From NCBI GenBank assembly GCA_024867545.1, contig JANFNE010000027.1, positions 620,001 through 684,000 of the forward strand: 64,000 bases of DNA, in the 5' to 3' direction. The position numbers and the translations under genes are program-made. Numbering within the stretch: the stretch's first letter is position 1; each line of letters opens with the position of its first letter. Positions 18,132 to 27,028 of this stretch are shown here, piece by piece. Source of the DNA: Phytopythium helicoides. Lineage: Eukaryota; Oomycota; Peronosporomycetes; Pythiales; Pythiaceae. The notes beneath the pieces are model-generated. The model worked only from the letters and a program-made list of their open reading frames with translations, made no database searches and was not told the origin of the DNA.

Positions 18132-21100
18132 TTACTCACTTTCATCTGTTTGATTCTCAAGTAGAAGTTTTCCTGCTAGCAATTGCGTTTGTTTGCATTC
18201 GCTTTTTGCGAGTTCTGAGAGAATGAACTCTCCTTTCGCTGAGAAAATGCTTTTGCGTACTCGATCAGGGTCTCGTGTGCTTAAACGTTGGAGTGATTCA
18301 AGAGCCATTTCCTTGACTTCATCACTCCCCTTGAGTAGATCCGTCAACAGGACCGCGCTAGCGTCTGCAGCGAGCGCTATTGTCTTTGACTCAGCCTCAA
18401 TATTCGCCAGCACTCCCGCTGCTCCTTGCTTTTGAATGAGATCATCGCTCTGAGCTAGACTGAAAAGAATCTTGATGCCTCCAGTCGAGTCGATAGCCGA
18501 GGTCGCAGGCTTATACCTGTAAGCAAACTTCCACAGAGCAAACACCGCCCGACCTTTTTGGAAATCGTCTCCATCCCTAATCAGTTGAACCAAAGAGGAG
18601 ATGCCGCCAGCTTCTTCAATAAGCTGTTTATTGTAAGCATCAAGGGCGAAATTGCCGAGTGCATACGCAGTATGTCCCGACAAGAAAGAATTTCCCGCCT
18701 TGATAATCTCCAAGAAGATAGGAATCACACCAGCACTGACCATGAGTGGTCTATTATCTGGTCTTGCTGCTAGATTCCCAAGTGCCCCAATTGCTCGAGC
18801 CTTTTGTTCATCGTTGCCGCTAGCCACTAGAGACACGAGTGGAGGGATCGCATCTGCAGCAGCAATTAGTGCTTGGTTTTCAATGTCGGCAGCAAGGAAG
18901 TACAACGACAGAGCTGCAAACGATTTTTGCTGATCGTTGCCGCATTTCAGAAGATCAACGACAGGCACAATTCCGCCGGCTGCAGCAATGCGATGCTGAT
19001 TCTCACTTTCAAGCGCCAGATTGGCGAGTACTCCAATCGCATTCAGCTTCTCAGTTTCTGTGCCACTTCGTATCAGCGCTATTAGCGGGTCAATCCCACC
19101 CGACTCTGGAATGATCTTCTTGTTGGCAGGGTGGACGCTGAGATTCCACAGAGCCATCAATGCGGACTCTCGCATAAGATCGCTACCTTCTTTGATGGAG
19201 TCAACCAGAGTCGGAACTACGCCAGTTGCGGTGATAGAGTCACAAGAGTCAGAGTTTGCTGCGAGCATGCCAAGTAGCTGAGTAGCCCCGCAACGCTCCA
19301 CCTTGCTGCAATCAATTATCAACCCCACAAGTGGCTCAATCACACCTGCTGAGACCATAGCTTCGTGATAAGTTGGGTTTGGGACCGCGCCAAGTAAAAA
19401 CATTATAGCAAGGTCTTTGAGCGGATCATCAACCGTATGTAGCACTGCTACACAATCATTCAAGATACCAGCTGCTACCGCTTTGTCAGTGTAAGTCGGG
19501 CTCATGGCCCCGGCAAACGCAATGATAGCGGCAGCCGGCTCTCTCCCTCTCGCTTTTTTTGCGCGAAATACTTTAGTAGCGGCCTCCATCCCGCCTGCAT
19601 CCATCAACGACGCCAGTGCTCCATTTCTTGCAAGCTCAAGCAAATTCATTGCCACGATCTCGTGGAGATCACAACTTGTATCCTGAAGCCAACGAACAAT
19701 TTCCTCCATCGGTTCCAAATTCGCAGCTTCTCTGACAAGTTTGTAGCTTTCTGCATTCATGCCGAGAGCGCACAGTGCTGAAAGCGCATTCGCTTTTGTT
19801 ACGCTGTTTCCATCGTCAAGCAAGTTTACAAGGGAGGGAATGCTGCCAATTGCTTCCTCAGGCGCTCGCCATCTCGGTTCCATGAAGATAAGAAACAGAA
19901 GATTGGAGGCGCATTGCTTCATCCACGTATTATCGCTATGCAATACGTCCGTCAGTGTTGCAATAAAGCCATCCTTGGCGATCAAGTCAATGTTCTCTTG
20001 TCGAAGCGCCAGATTTCCCAATGCGGACATGGCATTTCCTCTCTGAGTTGGGATGCCATCGCGCACTAGCTCCGCCAGCAATGGAATTCCACCAGCATCA
20101 GCGATTATTGACCTGTTCTGCTCATTTGCTGCCAGGTTCCATATCGCACCGGCAGCTTTTGCCTTGCTTGCGTCATTGCCATCCCTCAGCACTTCTGTCA
20201 AGGCATCAATTGCACCCAATGCGGCAGCTGTGATTTGATTTTCGGAATCGATGCAAAGGTGCCATATCGCGGTTGCTGCTCTCTCTCGCTGAGATTCGTC
20301 TCCCTCCCTAACAAGTGTCACTAAAGCTGGCATTGCTTTGCCAATTTGTTGGCGATTGCACACCTCGATGGCAAGATTTGAAAGCGCGGCTGCAGCATAA
20401 AGCTTCCCGTTGTTGTTTCCAGTAGATAATAACCCTATTAATGGGTTGATAGCACCTGCCTCGGCAATCAGTAGGCGGTTAGCAAAACTGTTCGACGAAA
20501 GAGTTGTCAGGGCGTCAGCTGCCCAATGTCTCCCCACTGGGCTCTCAGAAGTGAGCAATTTCGCGATTTCTTCGATTTCTTGTCTTTCTGATCTGGCACC
20601 ACGGTTCAGATGGATCGTGGAGAGGTGCTTGGCTGCATATTTTGCGAGCGTCTGATTATTGCTTTTCACAAGGGAGAGCACACTCAGCAACGCTCCTCCG
20701 CGGGAAATGACTTGATTTTGAAACGATGACGTCACCAGCCTCTGTTCTGGGGATCCACTAAAGCGCACTAAATCCATCTGCTCGATGAGTGCTGATAGAT
20801 GAACAACCACGGCATCAATTGTAACGCGCTGGGTTGGGTCCAAGCAACACATACGTTCGATCAGCTTCCACTCCGAGTCTGCCATTTCCTTTGGTCGGAG
20901 GGGAAGACGTCCTTTCTTCACGTGAAAACAAACAGCAGCGTCCGGTACACTTCCCCACGGAAAGCTGCCACCGACCACCTCAATGATACACATTGCGAAC
21001 GAGAACACATCAGACGCAAACGATGCAGATTCACCAGGAGATGTCCTGGTCGGAATGCACTCGGGGGCCTTCCACCTGTATGCTCCAACAGCGCCACTAC

Positions 21101-23552
21101 TCTCGTTTGAAGATGTGCCTCGCTTGAGCACACTGAGCCCGAAATCCGCCAGCTTTGCCACGCCATCTGAACCGACGAGGATGTTATTCCCCTTTAAATC
21201 TCCGTGAACAACACCAGTATCATGCAAATATTGAAGCCCCAGCGCGGCATTCAAAAGCGTATACCAGACGAGGTAAGGCTCGCGACCTTTACGATTCAGA
21301 AACGAGTCAAGATCTCCGCCGCTCGCGTACTCACAAATGAAAAAAGGCTGGCCAACATGGCAACCGCCGTACATCTTGACCACATTGACATGGTTCAGCA
21401 TAAACCATACATCGGCTTCTCGAAGGAACTGGGCTCGCACATCTTCGCTCGTCTTTGTGTCAATAAATACTTGCTTGACTACCACGCGAGTCTCAAACCA
21501 CTTGCCATGGTGCACAGAACCAAATGAACCTTGGCTGAACGCATCGTACGACTGAAAGTCGACTTCGTAAGGAGGTACAAACCATTTTGGTAGCTTTCCA
21601 AGGTTGGAAAGATTCGCTTCAAGTCGCGGATCTTTAGTAGAGAGCGAATCTGCATCAAATTGTTCTCTAAGAGTGGCCTCGAACTCGGCAAATGCCATTG
21701 CTGCTTCGTGTTCCTGGATCGTAGGCGACTCAATCACCAGGGTGATTCCGGAAGTTTTGCTCGAGACCGATCTGTGCTGGCTCGATACTGTATCAAACCA
21801 TTTTGGCTGCCACACATGAACTTGCTTGGCGCTGGATAATTGATGCTCTTTGATTAGGCGATCGATTTCCATGTGAAGGTCAAAAACACTTCCCGGTATT
21901 CGCCGGCTCATACCAATCTGACTGGACGCATTGCCGTTATGAACCTGCTGTAGAAAACGATAAAACTTGACGACGACACTGCTAAACTGCGCAGCCACCT
22001 CAAGCGACTTGCCACCACTGTCTCCTCTCCAAGAATGAGCACAATGCCGTATTTGGCCGTAGATGTCATCCAATCGGGAGTGGATTGACACAGCAAGTGA
22101 GTCCATGCCCATAAGCTGTCCGCATCGTGACAGCGAGTGCTCAAGTGACATGTGGAGTACAGGGATTTCAATATGACCAACATCTTCAAGCGCCGATCTT
22201 TGGCTGCCGTGGTTCTCAAGGATTCCCGACTCGTCGATCCATCTGTGCTCCCCTTCTATATTCGCGAGCTCTCTCATACTCTTGATCACATACAGCATCC
22301 CTCCCGGGGAATCAAAGTTTGTGTTATTCAGCTCTTGCACGACAGCCCATTCTACCTCACTGATCGATTCCGGCCGTTCTTCGGGTATGGTATCAAATTC
22401 ACTCCCCGAATCGATGACACCGACGGTGCTTTTGTCTTGTCTATCTTGTCCATTGTGCGCTGGCCCGTACACACGAGAAGGCGGTGACGACATTTCATGA
22501 AAGATATTCAAGATGAGCAATGCAAGCGCTTGGATGTTGGATGCCACCAATTCAGCGCGGGTGGCCCCATCGTATTGCTTCTCGCTCACATCTGAGCTCT
22601 CCCCCTTCTTGCCCATTTTCACGAGATTTGCACCAAGTAGCAGCGCCTTGTCCTCCATCTGTGCGCAAAACACAGCGTCGACTTCTAGTCTTTTGCACGC
22701 TAGTCCTCGCTCGTGCAGATATTGCAGACCCAGACCAACTTCGTAAAGCCTTCTCCATACGACCCCGCGGTCGGAAACGCCACTCACATACTCGACTAGC
22801 GATCGCACTTTCTCGTGGGCAATGAAAGGCCTCACTCCCACGTGGCACGCGCCGAGGAACTTGGCAATGTGTGGGTGGTTCAGCTGCGACCACATACTCG
22901 CCTCCACCGCAAACCGCTGAGGGTCAACGTATTCGGGCTCGTACAGGTCGTTCCCCCACCGCGACAGCCCAAACGTGCCGCCAAACTCGAACGGCGTCGC
23001 CAGCCACTCTGGATTTGCCACAACCACGATGTTCGCTCGTACAGCAGCAATCTGAAAGGCCCGCTTGACGATGTCCGCTTCTCGTCGACTCAGCACGTCG
23101 CTTCTGTATCTGTCCAGACCGGCCTTGAGCAGCACGAGTGCCTCCTCCTGCTGCGCCTCTGTCTCGATCTCGTCGTCCAACGAGGTGGTCTTGGTCTCCC
23201 ACAGCTCCAGCATCGCGTCGTAGCGGTCCATCCGCTCCTCTCTCTCGCCCTCTAGCGCCTTCTCCCACTCGGAGAGCTCCTTTGGCTCAGCTCCCTCCTC
23301 CATCACCGCAAACGCCGCATCCAGCGCGCCGTGCAGCCGCTGCAGCCGGCGCACAAAGTGTCCGGTCTGCGCCAGTCGCAGTAGCGAAGACCGCTGCGCC
23401 TCGTACTCGCGCAGCTCGTCGCGCGTGCTCTCGGCGCTCAGCAGCAGTCCGAAGAGCGCCGCGTCCAGTTGCGCGGCGTCCATTGCGTCCACGGAGCGGC
23501 GGAACGCGGCGTAGCGCCGCAGCGCATGGAAACCGAGCACGTCCAGCTCCAT
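18132..23552 (-). CDS. TKL-type protein kinase with N-terminal pseudokinase and C-terminal armadillo array
   Basis: A single open frame of 1806 aa. Residues 1-165 are helical and charged. Residues ~190-350 form a kinase-like lobe (LNHPHIAKFLGACHVG, LGLQYLHERGLACKRLE) in which HRD is replaced by CKR and DFG by GAN, so it is a pseudokinase. Residues ~664-925 form an intact tyrosine-kinase-like Ser/Thr kinase: glycine loop QGSFGSVHHG, VVK Lys693, HGDLKGNN (Asp785, Asn790; HGD instead of HRD), DFG 803-805 and APE 829-831. From ~945 to ~1790 runs an armadillo array of about nineteen repeats of ~41 residues (for example NAMSALGNLALRQENIDLIA). Likely a cytosolic signalling kinase with a scaffold; substrates unknown. 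Convergent with the START-like gene at 16875-18083. Confidence 0.92.
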   Translation of the reverse strand: MELDVLGFHALRRYAAFRRSVDAMDAAQLDAALFGLLLSAESTRDELREYEAQRSSLLRLAQTGHFVRRLQRLHGALDAAFAVMEEGAEPKELSEWEKALEGEREERMDRYDAMLELWETKTTSLDDEIETEAQQEEALVLLKAGLDRYRSDVLSRREADIVKRAFQIAAVRANIVVVANPEWLATPFEFGGTFGLSRWGNDLYEPEYVDPQRFAVEASMWSQLNHPHIAKFLGACHVGVRPFIAHEKVRSLVEYVSGVSDRGVVWRRLYEVGLGLQYLHERGLACKRLEVDAVFCAQMEDKALLLGANLVKMGKKGESSDVSEKQYDGATRAELVASNIQALALLILNIFHEMSSPPSRVYGPAHNGQDRQDKSTVGVIDSGSEFDTIPEERPESISEVEWAVVQELNNTNFDSPGGMLYVIKSMRELANIEGEHRWIDESGILENHGSQRSALEDVGHIEIPVLHMSLEHSLSRCGQLMGMDSLAVSIHSRLDDIYGQIRHCAHSWRGDSGGKSLEVAAQFSSVVVKFYRFLQQVHNGNASSQIGMSRRIPGSVFDLHMEIDRLIKEHQLSSAKQVHVWQPKWFDTVSSQHRSVSSKTSGITLVIESPTIQEHEAAMAFAEFEATLREQFDADSLSTKDPRLEANLSNLGKLPKWFVPPYEVDFQSYDAFSQGSFGSVHHGKWFETRVVVKQVFIDTKTSEDVRAQFLREADVWFMLNHVNVVKMYGGCHVGQPFFICEYASGGDLDSFLNRKGREPYLVWYTLLNAALGLQYLHDTGVVHGDLKGNNILVGSDGVAKLADFGLSVLKRGTSSNESSGAVGAYRWKAPECIPTRTSPGESASFASDVFSFAMCIIEVVGGSFPWGSVPDAAVCFHVKKGRLPLRPKEMADSEWKLIERMCCLDPTQRVTIDAVVVHLSALIEQMDLVRFSGSPEQRLVTSSFQNQVISRGGALLSVLSLVKSNNQTLAKYAAKHLSTIHLNRGARSERQEIEEIAKLLTSESPVGRHWAADALTTLSSNSFANRLLIAEAGAINPLIGLLSTGNNNGKLYAAAALSNLAIEVCNRQQIGKAMPALVTLVREGDESQRERAATAIWHLCIDSENQITAAALGAIDALTEVLRDGNDASKAKAAGAIWNLAANEQNRSIIADAGGIPLLAELVRDGIPTQRGNAMSALGNLALRQENIDLIAKDGFIATLTDVLHSDNTWMKQCASNLLFLIFMEPRWRAPEEAIGSIPSLVNLLDDGNSVTKANALSALCALGMNAESYKLVREAANLEPMEEIVRWLQDTSCDLHEIVAMNLLELARNGALASLMDAGGMEAATKVFRAKKARGREPAAAIIAFAGAMSPTYTDKAVAAGILNDCVAVLHTVDDPLKDLAIMFLLGAVPNPTYHEAMVSAGVIEPLVGLIIDCSKVERCGATQLLGMLAANSDSCDSITATGVVPTLVDSIKEGSDLMRESALMALWNLSVHPANKKIIPESGGIDPLIALIRSGTETEKLNAIGVLANLALESENQHRIAAAGGIVPVVDLLKCGNDQQKSFAALSLYFLAADIENQALIAAADAIPPLVSLVASGNDEQKARAIGALGNLAARPDNRPLMVSAGVIPIFLEIIKAGNSFLSGHTAYALGNFALDAYNKQLIEEAGGISSLVQLIRDGDDFQKGRAVFALWKFAYRYKPATSAIDSTGGIKILFSLAQSDDLIQKQGAAGVLANIEAESKTIALAADASAVLLTDLLKGSDEVKEMALESLQRLSTRDPDRVRKSIFSAKGEFILSELAKSECKQTQLLAGKLLLENQTDESE

Positions 23553-23710
23553 CAGCGTGGGCTCGTGACCTGTGGAGACTGCTGCGAGTCACTAGTCTTT
23601 GCAAAGGAGATGCGCGGTGGTGGTATGACACAATGGGTTCATTCGCTTTCGACACTTGGACGCTACGCTACAACGCTAGGAACACGAAGGCCGAGCCTGC
23701 TGGGGGGCGA

Positions 23711-24418
23711 TTAGGCGCGGAGGTTGCGGTACGACTGGGTGGTTGCCGCGGCATTGCCGTAGCCATTTCCCTTGGTCGAAGCAGTCGCAGTGCCGCTTGC
23801 AGTGCCGTAGCCGTTGCCGCCCACGCCACCGCTAACACCACCCTTTGCTCCTCCACTAACACCGCCGCTAACACCTCCACTAATGCCTCCACTAATGCCA
23901 CCGCTGATGCCTCCGCTAACACCTCCGCTGGCACCACCGCTCACACCGCCTCCAACACCGCCGGTAACGCCTCCACTAACGCCACCGGTGATGCCACCGC
24001 TGATGCCTCCGCTGATGCCGCCACTCACTCCGCCGCTTGCAGTGCCCGTCGACTTTCCGCCGGAAGCGTATCCGCCGTTGCCATACCCAGAGTTTCCGTA
24101 GCCGGTGTTGCCGTGGCCAGTGTTGCCGTGGCCAGTGTTGCCGTAGCCGGTGTTGCCATAGCCGGTGATTCCGTAGCCGGTGTTGCCGTAGCTGGTGTGC
24201 GCATTTGCGTTTCCCTTGCCATAGCCGTTTCCATAGCCATTGCCATTGCCGTTGCCGTTGCTGTAGCCGCCGACGCCTCCTTTGTTATTGTCGTCGCACG
24301 GCTTGAGTGCACTGGAGAGCAGTCCGAAAGTCTGGGTGGCCTCTCCGTTGGCGTTGGCGCCGTTTAGAAGAGCAGCGAAAGCAACGAGGCAGATTGTGAG
24401 CTTCATGGGAGAGAACAT
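23711..24418 (-). CDS. secreted Gly/Ser-rich repeat protein, short paralogue
   Basis: A 235-aa protein. A signal peptide (MKLTICLVAFAALLNGANA within the first 25 residues) is followed by a conserved block TQTFGLLSSALKPCDDN. Then come a run of GYGNT-type pentapeptides, about eighteen SGGV/SGGI/SGGA tetrapeptides, and a conserved C-terminal GNGYGNAA...SYRNLRA. Start chosen at MFSPMK, as in the paralogue at 25293; upstream in-frame Mets are not supported. Only one Cys is visible after the signal peptide. Probably a structural, adhesive or cell-surface protein; this is inference from composition only. Confidence 0.82.
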   Translation of the reverse strand: MFSPMKLTICLVAFAALLNGANANGEATQTFGLLSSALKPCDDNNKGGVGGYSNGNGNGNGYGNGYGKGNANAHTSYGNTGYGITGYGNTGYGNTGHGNTGHGNTGYGNSGYGNGGYASGGKSTGTASGGVSGGISGGISGGITGGVSGGVTGGVGGGVSGGASGGVSGGISGGISGGISGGVSGGVSGGAKGGVSGGVGGNGYGTASGTATASTKGNGYGNAAATTQSYRNLRA

Positions 24419-24497
24419 GTTGATGTTGAGGGTAGTCCGAGTGGTTGACTGGGTGATTTGGCTGGTAGGTAGCTGGCTGGTTGTGCCTTGAGCTGGT

Positions 24498-24511
24498 GGA
24501 ATTGAGAATGA
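24498..24511 (-). promoter_or_regulatory. Inr-FPR core promoter of the short repeat-protein gene
   Basis: On the minus strand it reads TCATTCTCAATTCC, fitting the oomycete initiator TCATTYY followed by an FPR-like A/T block, 80 nt upstream of the ATG. Confidence 0.65.
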
Positions 24512-25202
24512 GACGATGGCGCGGGGCCGACCAAAGTGCTGCCAAAGTTGGCCCATTCCTTGACAAGCACCATCGATTATAGATATTGTGAGTGCCTATA
24601 TCGCAGAGGTGTTGTGTTGATGTGCTCTTCCACACCAGCAGCCTGGTGAGTTTGTTGTTTTGTAGAGGCGTTCTTCCTGCTGTTCGTGTTCAAGATAGTT
24701 TACCAGAGTCCATAGAGCAGCAGGAGTTGGAATACAGTAGTTGCAAAGGCGGGATGCCGAGATGCCTCTTCAAGCACTAGCTTGCGAACCGACTCGCTCC
24801 ATGTGTCTTGCGGATGACCGTTTGTGCTTCAGAATCATTTCTTTCGCTGTCCGTTCATGATCTCCGTCTAGAACTCATCATTCCCATATGTCGTGGACTC
24901 GAACAGCATGACGGTAAAGGAGCTCTAGCGCACCTGCATACCAGACGCCTGACCACACTGCGTTCACGGTGTTCGCAAACAAACCGCATCTGATGTGTGC
25001 CTCCTTGCGTTTGGGGATTACCAGTGAGCTTGTATCCCTTTGTTGACCACCACCGATACGATTCAACGATCATGCTCTCATTCCCCAAAGCATATCATTG
25101 CGATCTTCACAAGATGTACAATTGATAGAGGACTCGAGAAGGCACTGCCATCGAGGCAGTCGCCAACTCTGGCAGCAACTTGGTCGGCTTCACACCTTCG
25201 TC

Positions 25203-25219
25203 TCATTCCCAAATTCACC
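25203..25219 (+). promoter_or_regulatory. Inr-FPR core promoter of the long repeat-protein gene
   Basis: Reads TCATTCCCAAATTCACC, a close match to the oomycete Inr (TCATTYY) plus FPR, 90 nt upstream of the ATG. It is conserved in the divergent paralogue. Confidence 0.7.
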
Positions 25220-25292
25220 AGCTCAAGGCACAACCGGCCAGCTATCTAACAAGAAACCCACCCAGTCAACCACTCGGAGTATCAACAACACC

Positions 25293-26840
25293 ATGATCTC
25301 TCCCAAGAAGCTCACGATCTGGCTCGTCGCCATCTCCGCCGTCCTCAACAACGCGAACGCCAACGAAGAAGCCGCCCAGACTTTCGGACTTTTCTCCAGT
25401 GCGCTCAAGCCATGTGATAATAGCAACAACTACAACAAAGGAGGCGCCGGCGACTACGGATACGGCGGGGGGAACGGCGACACGAATGCCGGCTACGGAA
25501 TCACGGGCTATGGCAACACCAACTATGGCAACACCGGCCACGGCAACACCGGCTACAGCAACACTGGGCGTGGCAAGAGCGGCTATGGCAACACTGGATA
25601 TGGCAACAACGGATATGGCAACAACGGATATGGCAACAACGGATACTCTTCAGGCAAAGCGACTGGCACTGTTAGCAGCGGAGTCAGCGGTGGTGCTAGC
25701 GGTGGCATCAGCGGTGGCATCAGTGGCGGTGTTAGCGGCGGCATCAGCGGCGGCGTGAGTGGCGGTGCCAGTGGCGGAGTCAGCGGTGGTGCCAACGGCG
25801 GTGCGAAGGGTGGTGCGAGCGGCGGAGTCAGTGGCGGTGTTAGCGGCGGCATCAGTGGCGGAGTCAGTGGTGGTGCCAACGGCAGTGCTAAGGGTGGTGC
25901 GAGCGGCGGAGTCAGCGGCGGTGCGAGCGGCGGCGTCAGCGGTGGTGCCAGTGGCGGCGTCAGCGGTGGCATCAGCGGCGGTGTTAGCGGCGGCATCAGC
26001 GGCGGCGTGAGTGGCGGTGCCAGTGGCGGCGTCAGTGGTGGTGCCAACGGCAGTGCCAAGGGTGGTGCGAGCGGCGGAGTCAGCGGCGGTGCGAGCGGCG
26101 GCGTCAGCGGCGGTGCGAGCGGCGGCGTCAGCGGTGGTGCTAGCGGTGGTGCTAGCGGTGGCATCAGCGGCGGTGTTAGCGGCGGCATCAGTGGCGGCGT
26201 GAGTGGCGGTGCCAGCGGCGGAGTCAGCGGTGGTGCTAGCGGCGGCATCAGCGGTGGCATCAGCGGTGGCATCAGCGGTGGCATCAGCGGCGGCATCAGC
26301 GGCGGCGTGAGTGGCGGTGCCAGTGGCGGAGTCAGTGGTGGTGCCAACGGCAGTGCCAAGGGTGGTGCGAGCGGCGGCGTCAGCGGTGGTGCTAGCGGTG
26401 GTGCTAGCGGTGGCATCAGCGGCGGTGTTAGCGGCGGCATCAGTGGCGGCGTGAGTGGCGGTGCCAGCGGCGGAGTCAGCGGTGGTGCTAGCGGCGGCAT
26501 CAGCGGTGGCATCAGCGGTGGCATCAGCGGCGGCATCAGCGGCGGCGTGAGTGGCGGTGCCAGTGGCGGAGTCAGTGGTGGTGCCAACGGCAGTGCCAAG
26601 GGTGGTGCGAGCGGCGGAGTCAGCGGTGGTGCTAGCGGTGGCATCAGCGGTGGCATCAGCGGTGGCATCAGCGGTGGCATCAGCGGCGGTGTTAGCGGCG
26701 GCATCAGCGGCGGCGTGAGTGGCGGCGTCAGCGGTGGTGCCAACGGCAGTGCCAAGGGTGGTGCGAGTGGCGGTGTTAGCGGCAATGGCTACGGCAATGC
26801 TGCGGTGACGACACCATCCTACCGTAACCTTCGGCATTGA
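25293..26840 (+). CDS. secreted Gly/Ser-rich repeat protein, long paralogue
   Basis: A 515-aa product. A signal peptide (MISPKKLTIWLVAISAVLNN...) is followed by AAQTFGLFSSALKPCDNSN and GYGNT/GYGNN pentapeptides at about residues 65-115. About ninety SGGX tetrapeptides (X = V, I or A) fill residues ~130-495. The C-terminal GNGYGNAAVTTPSYRNLRH matches the short paralogue. A GANGSAKGGASGG spacer recurs within the array. The start is set by homology to the divergent partner. The array is five times longer than the partner's, so length clearly changes by unequal exchange. Extracellular, possibly fibrous or adhesive; no known domain. Confidence 0.82.
   Translation: MISPKKLTIWLVAISAVLNNANANEEAAQTFGLFSSALKPCDNSNNYNKGGAGDYGYGGGNGDTNAGYGITGYGNTNYGNTGHGNTGYSNTGRGKSGYGNTGYGNNGYGNNGYGNNGYSSGKATGTVSSGVSGGASGGISGGISGGVSGGISGGVSGGASGGVSGGANGGAKGGASGGVSGGVSGGISGGVSGGANGSAKGGASGGVSGGASGGVSGGASGGVSGGISGGVSGGISGGVSGGASGGVSGGANGSAKGGASGGVSGGASGGVSGGASGGVSGGASGGASGGISGGVSGGISGGVSGGASGGVSGGASGGISGGISGGISGGISGGISGGVSGGASGGVSGGANGSAKGGASGGVSGGASGGASGGISGGVSGGISGGVSGGASGGVSGGASGGISGGISGGISGGISGGVSGGASGGVSGGANGSAKGGASGGVSGGASGGISGGISGGISGGISGGVSGGISGGVSGGVSGGANGSAKGGASGGVSGNGYGNAAVTTPSYRNLRH
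25684..26780 (+). repeat. 12-bp coding minisatellite (SGGX)n with higher-order units
   Basis: A degenerate 12-bp repeat of about ninety units encodes the tetrapeptide array. A spacer (gtgccaacggcagtgccaagg and variants) punctuates it near 25791, 25881, 26041, 26341, 26581 and 26741, defining higher-order units. The 26041-26340 and 26341-26580 blocks share long identical stretches. Confidence 0.9.
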
Positions 26841-27028
26841 GCTGGAAAGCGCTTCGGGTGGGCACTGTGAGTTCGCATGCGTCAATGCGTTTGAGTAATT
26901 CTGAATGTACAAACACTTCAATCGAATGTGCCTGCATTACGTGGATGTCCGTGTGCGAGTTGCATGCCCAACTTGCTGAAACTTGCCGGATGTGCACTCA
27001 CCACCTACGCCAATTTCTCTTGTGCATG

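Larger units (their letters stand above)
24419..25292. promoter_or_regulatory. shared upstream region of a head-to-head repeat-protein pair
   Basis: About 870 bp between two divergent paralogous start codons. The ~130 bp next to each ATG are inverted copies of each other (blocks such as ctcatt..caatt/aaattc, caccagctcaaggcacaacc and acccagtcaaccactcgga), so the promoters were duplicated with the genes. The centre has no recognisable gene. Confidence 0.7.

Noticed and set aside
25583..26785. Long antisense open frame (~400 aa, Pro/Leu-rich) opposite the SGGX array, and a further Ala/Thr-rich one
   Set aside because: Both follow from the 12-bp repeat having no stop in any register; no start context, signal or homologue supports them.
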